Positions 1-8,909 of a stretch of 64,000 nt of DNA are shown one piece after another. The first letter of the stretch is position 1. Every line of letters starts with the position of its first letter. Source of the DNA: Actinomycetota bacterium (lineage in GTDB: Bacteria > Actinomycetota > CADDZG01 > WHSQ01); NCBI GenBank assembly GCA_030446465.1, contig JAUJNI010000003.1, positions 441,334 to 505,333 on the forward strand, written 5' to 3'. The notes beneath the pieces were generated by a model, which worked only from the letters and a program-made list of their open reading frames with translations, had not been told where the DNA came from and made no database searches. The position numbers were made by a program, and so were the translations under genes.

Positions 1-1148
1 GCCACCAGCTGTCTTGCCTTGACGGGGTTTCGCGTGGTGCAGTCGGCCCCCACCAGGTGGTTGAGGCTGTGAAGAAGCGGTCCTGCATCACGGACGTAGC
101 GCCGCACCGCGGAGTCGGTCCACCCCAGGGCAAAGGTGTGGAAGCGATGGTGCAGGCGGATCAGCTCGCTTACCGCATCCACTGTCTCGTTCGGATACCG
201 GAGGGCACGCAGGCGGCTCTTAGCCATCTGACTGCCGACCACCTCGTGATGATGAAAGGACACTCCTTGTGGCGTGATGCTTCGGGTCTTGGGCTTCCCG
301 ATGTCGTGGAGCAGCGCGGCGAGACGAAGCTCTGGCTGTGGGTCTGTCCGCTCGACCACCGCCAGTGTGTGCTTGAACACATCCTTGTGGCGGTGGATCG
401 GATCCTGCTCCAACCTCAGGGCACCAAGCTCGGGAAGGAAGATGTCGGTCAACCCGGTGCTCTCCGCCAGCTCTAACGCTCTGCCCGGCGCGACGCCGAG
501 CAACAGCTTGGTCAGCTCATCGCGAATCCGTTCGGCAGAGACGGTCCTGAGCTGGTCCTTGCCCGCTTCGATCGCGGTCACGACCGTCGGGTCGATCGTG
601 AAATCCAGCTGCGACGCAAAGCGAAAGGCGCGCAGCATCCGCAACGGGTCATCCGAGAACGAGTCCCGAGGATCTATCGGTGTCCTCAGAAGACGGGCGC
701 GAAGGTCGGCAAGACCGCCAAAGGGGTCGACGGGCGTGGGATCGGGAAGCTTGATCGCAAGCGCGTTGATGGTGAAGTCACGACGCGATAGATCGACATA
801 GACATCGTCCGCATAGGTCACATGGGGATGGCGCGATTCCGGCGGGTAGCGCTCCGTCCTGAAAGTGGTGATCTCCATCCGAACACCGTTGATCTCGGCC
901 CCCACGGTGCCGAACTCGATTCCTTGGAGCCACACCGCCGAGGTAAGCGGATCGATGACCTTGCGCGTCTCGTCCGGGCGAGCGTCGGTTGCGAAATCGA
1001 GATCGCCGCCCGAGCGCCCCAGAAAGGCATCGCGCACGGTGCCTCCGACCAAATAGAGTTGCTTGCCCGCGTTCGAGAACGCACGAGCAACCGCCGACAC
1101 CGGGGACCCGGCTTCCAGCAACCCCGTTAGAGGGGACCCATGAGGCAT
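1..1148 (-). CDS. cca: CCA tRNA nucleotidyltransferase / poly(A) polymerase family, C-terminus off the edge
   Basis: This enzyme adds or repairs the 3' CCA end of tRNAs in the cytoplasm. The translation starts at an ATG ending at 1148 and runs open to base 1. The class II nucleotidyltransferase head is clear (LVGGTVRDAFLGR, then the catalytic DLDFAT Asp pair), followed by the RNA-binding RDFTINALA and DPLRMLRAFRFA motifs and an HD domain (LLHDIGKPKTR). The HD domain is typical of the actinobacterial PcnA form. The gene is 9 bp downstream of pilT on the same strand. In Mycobacterium pcnA also lies at this end of the origin region, but divergent from a mutT gene that is missing here. About 380 residues are present and the C-terminus is cut by the window. 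Confidence 0.95.
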   Translation of the reverse strand, partial: MPHGSPLTGLLEAGSPVSAVARAFSNAGKQLYLVGGTVRDAFLGRSGGDLDFATDARPDETRKVIDPLTSAVWLQGIEFGTVGAEINGVRMEITTFRTERYPPESRHPHVTYADDVYVDLSRRDFTINALAIKLPDPTPVDPFGGLADLRARLLRTPIDPRDSFSDDPLRMLRAFRFASQLDFTIDPTVVTAIEAGKDQLRTVSAERIRDELTKLLLGVAPGRALELAESTGLTDIFLPELGALRLEQDPIHRHKDVFKHTLAVVERTDPQPELRLAALLHDIGKPKTRSITPQGVSFHHHEVVGSQMAKSRLRALRYPNETVDAVSELIRLHHRFHTFALGWTDSAVRRYVRDAGPLLHSLNHLVGADCTTRNPVKARQLV

Positions 1149-1157
1149 GAACCCAGA

Positions 1158-2240
1158 CTATGAGACGGGCTGCAGTCCTTCCTGCCGCAGGGCCACCTTG
1201 AAGTCGTGTGGGCTCGTCGCCGCCACCATGGCGTGCTCCAGTGTGACGAGCCCCGAACGGAACAGCTCCATCAGCGCCTGGTCGAAGGTCTGCATCCCAT
1301 AGAACCCTGACTCCGCCACGATGTCGTGGATCAAATGGGTGTGCTCCGGATTCAAGATCAGGTCTCTCACCCTGCCGTTCATCACCAGGATCTCGACCGC
1401 TGCTACCAGGCCTTCTCCGTCGGCGCGGGGCACCAGACGCTGCGACACGACCCCCTTGAGGGATCCGCCCAATGCGACCCGCACCTGCTTTTGCTGGTAC
1501 GGGGGGAAGAAGTCGATGATGCGGTTGACCGTCTCGGATACGTCCGTCGTGTGGAGCGTCGAAATCACGAGATGCCCCGTCTCTGCCGCCTGCAGTGCCG
1601 CCTTCACCGTCTCTGAGTCCCTGATCTCACCGACGAAGATGACGTCTGGGTCTTGCCGCATCGCCGCCCTGAGCGCGGTGGCGAAGTCCTCGGTGTCCTG
1701 GCCGATCTCGCGCTGGCTCACGATCGCCATCTGGTCGCTGTGAAGGATCTCGATGGGATCCTCGATGGTCAGAACGTGACAGGCCCTGGTGGCGTTGATG
1801 TGGTTGATGATGGCAGCGGTAGTTGTGGTCTTTCCCGATGACGTCGGGCCGGTGACGAGGATCATCCCGCGCTGCTCATCGGCGAGGGTTCGTACTACGG
1901 GAGGCATTCCGAGCTGGTCGAAGGGAGGGCTGCCCGGCAGGACTCGACGGCATGCGATCGCGACGCTGCCCCGCTGGTGGAAGACGTTGACTCTGAAGCG
2001 GCCGACGCCTGGCTCGGAGTGCGCGAAGTCCACCTCTCCGTGGCTCTTGAACATGCTCGCCTGGTTCTCGTCCATGATCTCGGACGCAGCACTGGCGCAA
2101 TCCCCCGCGCTCAGCGGTGGGAAGTCGGTCTTGTGGAGCCGGCCGTTCACTCTGATGTAAGGGGGGCCCCCGGGCTTGATGTGAAGGTCTGACCCCTTTC
2201 TTTCCGCCACCAATCGCATGAAGTCGTGGATGCTCGCCAT
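1158..2240 (-). CDS. pilT: PilT-type twitching-motility ATPase
   Basis: This hexameric cytoplasmic ATPase normally powers type IV pilus retraction. The 360-residue protein opens with MASIHDFMRLV, then the PilT N-domain (RKGSDLHIKPG, PYIRVNGRL). The Walker A box is GPTSSGKTTT, followed by an Asp box, the Walker B region (DPDVIFVGEIRD) and the His box (STLHTTD). The start at 2240 was chosen because AGAAGG lies about 11 nt upstream and the PilT domain begins there; the open frame extends to 2372 without recognisable sequence. No other pilus gene lies in the window, so pilin, assembly ATPase and secretin partners must be elsewhere or absent. PilB or a generic GspE-like ATPase is less likely because the length and N-domain fit PilT. 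Confidence 0.93.
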   Translation of the reverse strand: MASIHDFMRLVAERKGSDLHIKPGGPPYIRVNGRLHKTDFPPLSAGDCASAASEIMDENQASMFKSHGEVDFAHSEPGVGRFRVNVFHQRGSVAIACRRVLPGSPPFDQLGMPPVVRTLADEQRGMILVTGPTSSGKTTTTAAIINHINATRACHVLTIEDPIEILHSDQMAIVSQREIGQDTEDFATALRAAMRQDPDVIFVGEIRDSETVKAALQAAETGHLVISTLHTTDVSETVNRIIDFFPPYQQKQVRVALGGSLKGVVSQRLVPRADGEGLVAAVEILVMNGRVRDLILNPEHTHLIHDIVAESGFYGMQTFDQALMELFRSGLVTLEHAMVAATSPHDFKVALRQEGLQPVS

Positions 2241-2423
2241 GTCGGGAATGCCTTCTCTCTGGGATGTATGCGCAACCCCTGGAGCATCGGCAGCAAGCCG
2301 GCATCCATTGAGCCCGCGGCACGCGACGGCCGGGAGCCTGCGTTTGGTGCCAGCGGGTCGGGGTAACCCCAACAGAGACCACTAAGGGGGTCGTGACAAC
2401 CACATCACACGGAGGTTGTTGTA

Positions 2424-2621
2424 ATGGACCAGGTCCCAAACGGCAAGATGTCGCGCTCTGAGGCAGGACGCAAGGGCGGCAAGACCACCAAGAACCGCTA
2501 CGGCGAAGAGCACTTCGGTAGGATCGGGCGGCTCGGCGGCAAGAAGGGCGGCGAGACAACCAAGGAGCGCTACGGGACCGAATTCTACCAGAAGATAGGG
2601 CGCATCGGGGGCTCCAAGTAA
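2424..2621 (+). CDS. small KGG-repeat (stress-type) protein
   Basis: This 65-residue, strongly basic, glycine-rich protein contains two imperfect copies of a unit reading roughly R.GGK(T/K)..RYG(E/T)EF..+IGR(I/L)GG. That matches the KGG motif of stress-induced proteins such as YciG and GsiB. Family members are hydrophilic and associated with desiccation, acid or general stress, but no biochemical activity is established. The start is well supported by GGAGG 8 nt upstream. It diverges from pilT across a 183-bp GC-rich gap. Its role here is not known. Confidence 0.75.
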   Translation: MDQVPNGKMSRSEAGRKGGKTTKNRYGEEHFGRIGRLGGKKGGETTKERYGTEFYQKIGRIGGSK

Positions 2622-2700
2622 CAAATTAGACCTAGAACCTCCACGCACCCCTCGGTCGAGAGGGACCTCTTCATTCGATTGGAGCCGCAGGCTGCGGCTT

Positions 2701-4860
2701 ATGCTCGGCCAGATGGGTAGTGGTCGATTGCGCAACGGGGCGGGGGTCGCCCGACGACTCGCCACCGCAGTATGCCTGGTCGTTGTCGTCGCAAGCCCGA
2801 TCTCGACCCCTCCCGCCGCTGCTCAAGAGCTCGATTCCGAAATCTCCCTCAGCTTGAAAGACCAGCCGATCTTCTACCGGTCGGGCGACAAGCTTGGTCT
2901 CGAGGTGAAGGTCAGAAACGACTCGAGCCAGGCGCTCAAGGGGTTCGGGCTGCAGATCACCGCGTTCGACAAGGTTGGCAGCCGGTCTGCCCTCCACGAA
3001 AGCTTCAACGGCACGCCGCTTAGCGCCTTTTCTGCTTTTCCGAAGACATACACCCGCCGCATCGACGCGGGGTCATCCACGGTCGTCTCCATCAACAACC
3101 CGATTTCGGAGCTCGCGCCGCTGAATCAAACGACCGAAGGCGGAGTCTTCCCCATGAACATCTCCCTACTGGACAACAACGGGGTGCCCGTCGACTCCTT
3201 CACGACCGAGTTGATCTACTACCCAGACGCCCTCGACACCCGACTGAACATGGTGTTCGTCGTTCCGCTGAATGCGCTTCCAGCAAGGGGGCCCGAGGGC
3301 GTCTTTGCTTTCGAGGCGGCCGCTGCGACCCACAACGATGATTCCCTCGCCGAAGGCCTGGCTCGCTCGGGGTGGCTTACCAACACCCTCGCTGTGCTCG
3401 ATCCGCTCGTAGGGAAGAAGCTGAAGCTGGGCGTCGCGCCGTCGCCTCGCCTGCTGGACGAGATAGCAGACCTGCAGGACGGTTACCGAGTGGACGAAGG
3501 GGCAGGCGACGAGGAGGTCTCCCAGGGACCGGTAACTAGAGCGGCGGAGGTCTTCTTGGACGACCTGCGAGAGCTCCTTAACCACAGGGGCGTTCAGCCC
3601 CTGTTGGTTCCGTACTCGTCCCCTGACCTGCCGGCTCTGCAGGCCGGAGCTCCCGAGGACATCGGTCCGCAGCTCACCCAAGCGGTGACGGTCCTGAGGT
3701 CGACGGCGGGCACCACCCTCGACAGGTCCTGGATCTTTCCGCCGGCCGGCAGGGTGGATACCCAGACGCTCGAGACGCTGAAGCTGGCGGGCGCCGAAAA
3801 TCTCTTCTTCTCGGCACACTCGATGGCCGAGGCGATAGATCCGCTGACCGGCGGCTGCCCCGAGCCCACCCTCAGCTTTGCGTGCCCGGTCGCAGTGACG
3901 AGCCCGTTCGGGGACACCACCAGTGGGTACGCGGCCGATGAGGACCTCCAGAACCGGCTAGCGGCGCTCGCCCGACCGGGGGCCGGCCGACTGCAGCTCC
4001 AGAGGTTCTTCGCGGAGACCGCGGTTATCAGGGAGGAATTGCCCGGACGAGCCGATCGCATCATCAATGCCGCGCCTCCCGCCCTGTGGCAGCCTTCCGC
4101 GCGAACCACCAGACTGCTCTACCGGGGACTTGCAACCGCACCCTGGCTCAAGACCGTCACCCCGAAGGCAGGGCTGCAGCAAGGGATCGAGCTCGGCCAC
4201 CGACAAACGGTCGATGCTCTCCCTGAATCCGCCAACCAACTGAGCCCCCCGGCGTACGACGAGATCGAGGAGGCTAGCGATGTGGTGGAGAGCTTCGGTC
4301 AAATGCAGCCCCCCGCCTCACTGATCCAACGATTGCAGCGGAACATCCTGGTAGCGGAGAGCCGCTCGTGGTGGGTGGACCCGACTCTGGCGGAGAGGGG
4401 TGCCACTTACGCATCGAGCTCGGCCGACGAGGCCATCGGCGAAATGCAGAAAGTGAAAGTCGCGATCAACAAAGTCGTCCTCACCTCGAGCAAGGGAAAG
4501 ATTCTGCTTTCGGTTGAGAACTCGGCGGACTACCCCGTTCATGTCGAGATCCGGATCGAGTCGTTGAAGCTTGCGCCTGACCCTCCCCTAATCGACGCGG
4601 TCTTTCGGCCGGGGCTCACTCGCGAGCTGGTCGATGTCACGACTCGGGCAACAGGCATCTTCTCCTTGGATATCACGCTTGCCACGCCCGACAACTACCC
4701 CATCCAGCGACTCAGCCGGCCGGTCCAGTCCACTGAGTTCAATCGCATTGCGCTGGGAATCACGGTCGGCGCGCTGCTCTTTCTGATCGGGTTCTACGTT
4801 CAACGATCGCTCAAGAGACGTCGCAGCAAGGATTCGGCCTCGAGCGTCGGATCGGTGTGA
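2701..4860 (+). CDS. DUF6049-type secreted, membrane-anchored protein
   Basis: The 719-residue protein has an N-terminal signal peptide (hydrophobic segment around residues 20-40, ending PPAAAQE), a long extracytoplasmic region, one C-terminal membrane helix (near residues 690-708) and a short basic tail. The first part of the mature protein looks like a beta-sandwich for envelope interactions. Its position directly before murJ is that of Rv3909 in Mycobacterium tuberculosis, and length and topology agree with that family (DUF6049). The function is unknown; linkage to murJ suggests a role in cell-wall assembly. Its stop overlaps the GTG of murJ by 4 nt, so the two are translationally coupled. 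Several N-terminal start codons are possible. Confidence 0.8.
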   Translation: MLGQMGSGRLRNGAGVARRLATAVCLVVVVASPISTPPAAAQELDSEISLSLKDQPIFYRSGDKLGLEVKVRNDSSQALKGFGLQITAFDKVGSRSALHESFNGTPLSAFSAFPKTYTRRIDAGSSTVVSINNPISELAPLNQTTEGGVFPMNISLLDNNGVPVDSFTTELIYYPDALDTRLNMVFVVPLNALPARGPEGVFAFEAAAATHNDDSLAEGLARSGWLTNTLAVLDPLVGKKLKLGVAPSPRLLDEIADLQDGYRVDEGAGDEEVSQGPVTRAAEVFLDDLRELLNHRGVQPLLVPYSSPDLPALQAGAPEDIGPQLTQAVTVLRSTAGTTLDRSWIFPPAGRVDTQTLETLKLAGAENLFFSAHSMAEAIDPLTGGCPEPTLSFACPVAVTSPFGDTTSGYAADEDLQNRLAALARPGAGRLQLQRFFAETAVIREELPGRADRIINAAPPALWQPSARTTRLLYRGLATAPWLKTVTPKAGLQQGIELGHRQTVDALPESANQLSPPAYDEIEEASDVVESFGQMQPPASLIQRLQRNILVAESRSWWVDPTLAERGATYASSSADEAIGEMQKVKVAINKVVLTSSKGKILLSVENSADYPVHVEIRIESLKLAPDPPLIDAVFRPGLTRELVDVTTRATGIFSLDITLATPDNYPIQRLSRPVQSTEFNRIALGITVGALLFLIGFYVQRSLKRRRSKDSASSVGSV

Positions 4861-6455
4861 GGAGGCTCGCCCGCGCCACCGCCGTCATGTCCGTCGGCAC
4901 GGTGCTGTCGCGGGCCACGGGGCTTCTGCGAATCTTTGCGATCGCGGCAGCGCTCGGCGTTGTCGAGTCGGGCCGCCTGACCGATACCTACAACCTCGCC
5001 AACACCGCACCCAACATCATCTACGAGCTGGTCCTCGGGGGAGTGCTCACATCGGTGTTTGTGCCGGTGTTCGTCGACCTGGTCGAAAAGGAGGGTCGGG
5101 CGAGGGCCTGGGAAGTAGCCAGCGCAATCATCAACGTCTCGATCGTGGTGCTCACTGCCATCGCGGCGCTGGGACTCCTTGCAGCACCCTTAATCGCAAA
5201 GTTCTACACCCTGAACGTCGGCGGAGAAGAGGCGCTTCGTCAACAGCAGGTCATGACCTTCTTGTTGCGACTCTTCATCCCCCAGGTGATCTTCTATGGC
5301 CTCATCGCGCTCACCGGGGGACTCCTGAACTCACACAAGAGATTCGGTGCGCCCATGTACACGCCTATTTTGAACAACCTTTCGGTCATCGCGGTCTTTC
5401 TGGCTTTTCACCAGGCGTATGGGGCGGTCTCACTGGAGAGCGTTTCAACAACACAGCTATTAGTGATCGGCCTCGGCACGACTCTTGGGGTGGTCGTGAA
5501 CGCGGTCGCCCAGATCCCATTCCTTCGAGGGTTAGGCCGCTACAGGATGAGCTTCTCGATCAAGCACCCTTCATTCGGCAAACTGGCACGACTCTCGGTG
5601 TTCGTCCTCGGCTATGTCGTCACCAATCAAATCGGTTACCTGGTCATTCAGGTCCTTGCAGCCGGTAACACCGGCGGATACACCGCCTATATCTGGGCCT
5701 TTACTTTCTTCTTGCTCCCTCACGGGCTCTTCGCGGTGTCGGTCATAACCGCTTTGTTGCCTGCCATGAGCGAACACGCGTCCAATGAACGATGGGATTC
5801 CTATCGCGAGCAACTGTCAATCGGCATGCGAGCCACCTTTCTTTTGATACTGCCGGCGGCGATTGGCTACTTCATCTTGGGTGAGCCGATCATCCGCGTA
5901 CTGCTCGAGCACGGTGTGATGCAGCGTCAGTCGACCGAGCTGGTGGCCAACGTGCTTCGCTTCTTCGTCATCGGACTGGTGCCTTTCTCCTTGTTTCAAC
6001 TCTTCCTGCGGGCGTTCTACGCGCTGCACGACACGAAGACTCCATTTCTCATCAACTGTTCGTCGGTCGCTCTCAACACTGCGCTGAACGTCCCCCTCTA
6101 TCACTTCCTCGGGGTCAAGGGTCTCGCCATAGGGCATACAACCGCGTACACCTTCGGTGTCCTGGTCCAGGGGCGAGCCCTGTCCAAACGAATACAGGGC
6201 ATCGCCGCTCAACGTGCTCTCCGCAGTGCTCTGCGCATCGCTGTGGCCGCTACGGGGATGGGATTGGTGGTCTGGGGTTGTCGCGTTTTGATAACTCGCC
6301 TGCTCCCACCGACGACCTTTGTTCACCAGTTGATCGACGTCGCGCTGCCCGTGGTAGCCGGCGCCGCCGCCTACCTCGCCTTCGCCTACCTCTTGAAGGT
6401 CGAGGAGCTCAGCTTCATTAGGGGGATCCGGCGTCGGGCGGAACCCCCGGGATAG
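4857..6455 (+). CDS. murJ: MurJ lipid II flippase
   Basis: This integral membrane protein moves lipid II across the membrane for peptidoglycan synthesis. The 532 residues carry the MviN/MurJ fold with about 14 hydrophobic segments. They open with a basic stretch and the family motif (VLSRATGLLRI), and contain NLANTAPNIIYELVLGG and LLNSHKRFGAPMYTPILNN. The length is that of a plain MurJ; the mycobacterial orthologue Rv3910 is fused to a pseudokinase, whereas here the kinase is a separate gene 416 bp downstream. The GTG start overlaps the DUF6049 stop by 4 nt. Confidence 0.95.
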   Translation: MRRLARATAVMSVGTVLSRATGLLRIFAIAAALGVVESGRLTDTYNLANTAPNIIYELVLGGVLTSVFVPVFVDLVEKEGRARAWEVASAIINVSIVVLTAIAALGLLAAPLIAKFYTLNVGGEEALRQQQVMTFLLRLFIPQVIFYGLIALTGGLLNSHKRFGAPMYTPILNNLSVIAVFLAFHQAYGAVSLESVSTTQLLVIGLGTTLGVVVNAVAQIPFLRGLGRYRMSFSIKHPSFGKLARLSVFVLGYVVTNQIGYLVIQVLAAGNTGGYTAYIWAFTFFLLPHGLFAVSVITALLPAMSEHASNERWDSYREQLSIGMRATFLLILPAAIGYFILGEPIIRVLLEHGVMQRQSTELVANVLRFFVIGLVPFSLFQLFLRAFYALHDTKTPFLINCSSVALNTALNVPLYHFLGVKGLAIGHTTAYTFGVLVQGRALSKRIQGIAAQRALRSALRIAVAATGMGLVVWGCRVLITRLLPPTTFVHQLIDVALPVVAGAAAYLAFAYLLKVEELSFIRGIRRRAEPPG

Positions 6456-6482
6456 TCATTTGCGCAAGTTCATAATGACCTC

Positions 6483-6866
6483 ATGGATCTGAACGACGAG
6501 AGGGGCGTCGTACTTGGCTGGCTGGTCAAGCTGGTCGTCTTTCTGTCGGTTCTCGGACTCGTCTTATTCGAGCTGGGCGCGATCACCGTCAACTACTTCG
6601 GCCTGGACACGAGCGCAGACGACATCGCCGTTGCCGTATCCACGGTCGCACAGGCGGGCACCTCCAGCGAGGCGCAGCTGCAAGAGGAGGCGAGGATCAG
6701 GGCTAAGGACGTCGGCGCGAAGCTGGTCGACCTAAAGCTCAACGAGCAGCAGCAAACCTTGAAGATCGTGTTGACACGCAAAGCCTCGACATTGCTCCTC
6801 CACCAAATCGATCCCATCAAAGGATGGGGCAAGGCAACCGTTACGGCCGAGTCCGGGACCCAATAG
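6483..6866 (+). CDS. small membrane-anchored protein between MurJ and the kinase
   Basis: The protein has 127 residues with one N-terminal membrane helix (about residues 11-35) and a soluble, probably extracytoplasmic domain of about 90 residues with mixed helix and strand propensity (QEEARIRAKDVGAKLVDLKL, then TLKIVLTRKAST). I do not recognise a family. It lies 27 bp after murJ and 5 bp before the kinase, so it is probably in the same transcript and may belong to the envelope machinery. It has no cysteines and no obvious catalytic motif. Confidence 0.7.
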   Translation: MDLNDERGVVLGWLVKLVVFLSVLGLVLFELGAITVNYFGLDTSADDIAVAVSTVAQAGTSSEAQLQEEARIRAKDVGAKLVDLKLNEQQQTLKIVLTRKASTLLLHQIDPIKGWGKATVTAESGTQ

Positions 6867-6871
6867 CGGTT

Positions 6872-8356
6872 GTGGACGACGCGCTGGCCGGACGCTATCT
6901 ATTGGAGTCACCCATCGCTCGCGGCGGGATGGCGACGGTGTGGAGGGCCAGGGACGACGTGCTCGCTCGCACGGTCGCAGTCAAGATCCTCCACGATCAT
7001 CTGGCTAGCGATCAGGTGTTCCTCGAGCGCTTTCGCGTGGAAGCCCTCGCAGCGGCGCGCCTTTCCCATCCCAACATCGTCTCTATCTACGACACCGGAG
7101 CCGAGGCCGGTACGAGGGAGCCGCCGCGCCACTTCATCGTTATGGAATTCTGCTTGGGCGGGAGTCTCGATCTTCGGCTGACCGGCGAGGGGCCGCTCGA
7201 GCCGGACACCGTCGCGGGCCTGGCCGCCGAGGTTTGCGAGGCGCTCACCTACGCTCACCGCTCGGGCGTCATCCACCGGGACCTCAAGCCTGCGAACGTC
7301 CTCATGACAGCCGACGAGACGCTCAAGGTGGCCGACTTCGGCATCGCCAAGGCAGCGTTTGCACGGGGCGACGTGACCACCACCGGCGCGATCCTGGGAA
7401 CGGTCACCTATCTCTCGCCTGAACAGTTGAGAGGCGAGGAGCCGGACCCGCGCTCGGACCTCTACTCCCTGGGCGTCACCCTCTACGAGCTGTTGATCGG
7501 ACGGCCCCCGTTCCAAGCCGACAGCGAACTCGCCATCGCAATGATGCATTTGCGGGAAACGCCGCCCACGCCCCGCAGCATGAAGGCCGGCATACCGCGC
7601 GGCCTGGAAAACGTCGTGATGAGGGCTCTCGAGAAGGACCCCGACAAGCGCTTTTCCTCGGCAGAGGAGATGCGGCAGGCGCTCGAGGGGGCCCGCAGCC
7701 CCTCGTCCACAGCGATTCTGCCTCGAGTCGCCGGGCGGGCGCCCAAGCAACGTCGATCAGCCTCGGGACGTCGATCGGGCAGCTTCGTTCGCAGGCTCCT
7801 GCCGGTACTGCTTTTGATTGGACTCGCCGTCGTTGCCGGGTTCGTGCTGGTGTCGCAGGACAACCCCGACTCGACCCCACGGCAAAGCCCAGATCCCCCG
7901 GCAGCTACCCAGAGCACCGATGCGGCTCAGGCATTGGACGTACTCGGCGTTACCGATCTGGACCCGGTGGACCCGGAGCACCCGGAGGAAGCGCCCCTAG
8001 CCGCCGACGGTGACGAGACGACCGCATGGACGACTTCGACCTACGAGGTGAGCATGGAGGCGCTCGGCAAGACCGGAGTGGGCTTGGTCTTCGACCTCGG
8101 CGCCGGCGCCGAGGTCGGCGCAGTGGAGGTGAACGGCTGTGGTGGCTGCGCCCTGGAGCTGCGGGCATCGGACCAGACGTCGCCAACCGACGAGTCTCTC
8201 TTTGAGGTGGTCGAGCAGGTCGACAGTGCCGGCGATCCCCAACCTTTCGAGTTCGAGCCGAGGATCAATCGCTTCTGGCTCGTCTTCATAACGACGCTGC
8301 CCGGCGAAGGCACCGGGAGCGCCTCGATCTCCGAGGTCAGGTTCTTTGGCTCCTGA
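6872..8356 (+). CDS. transmembrane Ser/Thr protein kinase with extracytoplasmic jelly-roll-like domain
   Basis: The protein is a PknB-type kinase of about 494 residues. The N-terminal kinase domain has the Gly-rich loop (IARGGMATVW), the VAVK lysine (about K38), the catalytic loop HRDLKPAN (Asp near 137), DFG (Asp near 155), a Thr-rich activation loop (DVTTTGAILGTVTY) and SPEQ, so all key catalytic residues are present. A membrane helix follows near residues 310-330, then about 140 extracytoplasmic residues resembling a discoidin/galactose-binding jelly roll (EEAPLAADGDETTAWTTSTY). The GTG at 6872, 5 nt after the previous stop, is preferred; an upstream ATG at 6824 would give 16 more residues and a 43-nt overlap. 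This kinase-TM-jelly-roll order matches the C-terminal part of mycobacterial MviN (Rv3910), where the kinase is inactive. Confidence 0.9.
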   Translation: MDDALAGRYLLESPIARGGMATVWRARDDVLARTVAVKILHDHLASDQVFLERFRVEALAAARLSHPNIVSIYDTGAEAGTREPPRHFIVMEFCLGGSLDLRLTGEGPLEPDTVAGLAAEVCEALTYAHRSGVIHRDLKPANVLMTADETLKVADFGIAKAAFARGDVTTTGAILGTVTYLSPEQLRGEEPDPRSDLYSLGVTLYELLIGRPPFQADSELAIAMMHLRETPPTPRSMKAGIPRGLENVVMRALEKDPDKRFSSAEEMRQALEGARSPSSTAILPRVAGRAPKQRRSASGRRSGSFVRRLLPVLLLIGLAVVAGFVLVSQDNPDSTPRQSPDPPAATQSTDAAQALDVLGVTDLDPVDPEHPEEAPLAADGDETTAWTTSTYEVSMEALGKTGVGLVFDLGAGAEVGAVEVNGCGGCALELRASDQTSPTDESLFEVVEQVDSAGDPQPFEFEPRINRFWLVFITTLPGEGTGSASISEVRFFGS

Positions 8357-8909
8357 ACCGGCGGATGAAGAGCTCCTTCGCGGCTTCATCGGCGGGGACG
8401 AGCGAGCGTTCGCCGAGCTGATGAAACGTCACGAGGACCGGATTTTCGCTCTGGCATATCGAATGACGGGGGGCAGGGCCGACGCCATGGAAGCGACGCA
8501 GGAGACCTTCATAGCGGCGTTTCGGCGGGCCGGCTCTTTTCGGGGGGAGGCCTCATTCGGAACCTGGCTGTATCGCATCGGAATCAACACCTGCAAGGAC
8601 CTGTTGAGGAAGAGGAGGGACATTCCCACGGAGGACCTCGGCGCCATCAGGCAAGAGGGTCAGGCAAGCTCCATGGAGGAGTCTGCTGCAGTCCGGCTCG
8701 ATGTGAGCCGGGCCCTGGCCGGGTTACCTGAGGATTACCGCGAGGCCGTCACCATGCATGATCTGGGCGGCGTCCCCTACGACGAGATAGCGCGGCTCAC
8801 GAGGGTTCCGATCGGCACAGTGAAGTCCCGCATAAGCCGGGGGCGGCGCATGCTCGCTCAGGCGCTGGAACAAGCCGACCCCCACGAGTCGTCGAAGGAT
8901 CACAGATGA
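8346..8909 (+). CDS. ECF RNA polymerase sigma factor, SigM-like
   Basis: This is an extracytoplasmic-function sigma factor of 187 residues. Region 2 is clear (DRIFALAYRMTG, ATQETFIAAFR, GEASFGTWLYRIGINTCKD) and region 4 carries the -35-binding helix-turn-helix (LPEDYREAV, YDEIARLTRVPIGTVKSRISRGR). The start is a TTG that overlaps the kinase stop by 11 nt. The position between murJ and trxB is that of sigM in mycobacteria, and the downstream zinc-finger anti-sigma supports the call. Envelope or redox stress control is inferred from these neighbours. Confidence 0.92.
   Translation: MAPEPADEELLRGFIGGDERAFAELMKRHEDRIFALAYRMTGGRADAMEATQETFIAAFRRAGSFRGEASFGTWLYRIGINTCKDLLRKRRDIPTEDLGAIRQEGQASSMEESAAVRLDVSRALAGLPEDYREAVTMHDLGGVPYDEIARLTRVPIGTVKSRISRGRRMLAQALEQADPHESSKDHR

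Noticed and set aside
2241-2423. possible c-di-GMP riboswitch in the pilT leader
   Set aside because: Short pieces look like parts of the GEMM-I core, but the conserved core and GNRA-loop hairpin could not be placed; not enough support.
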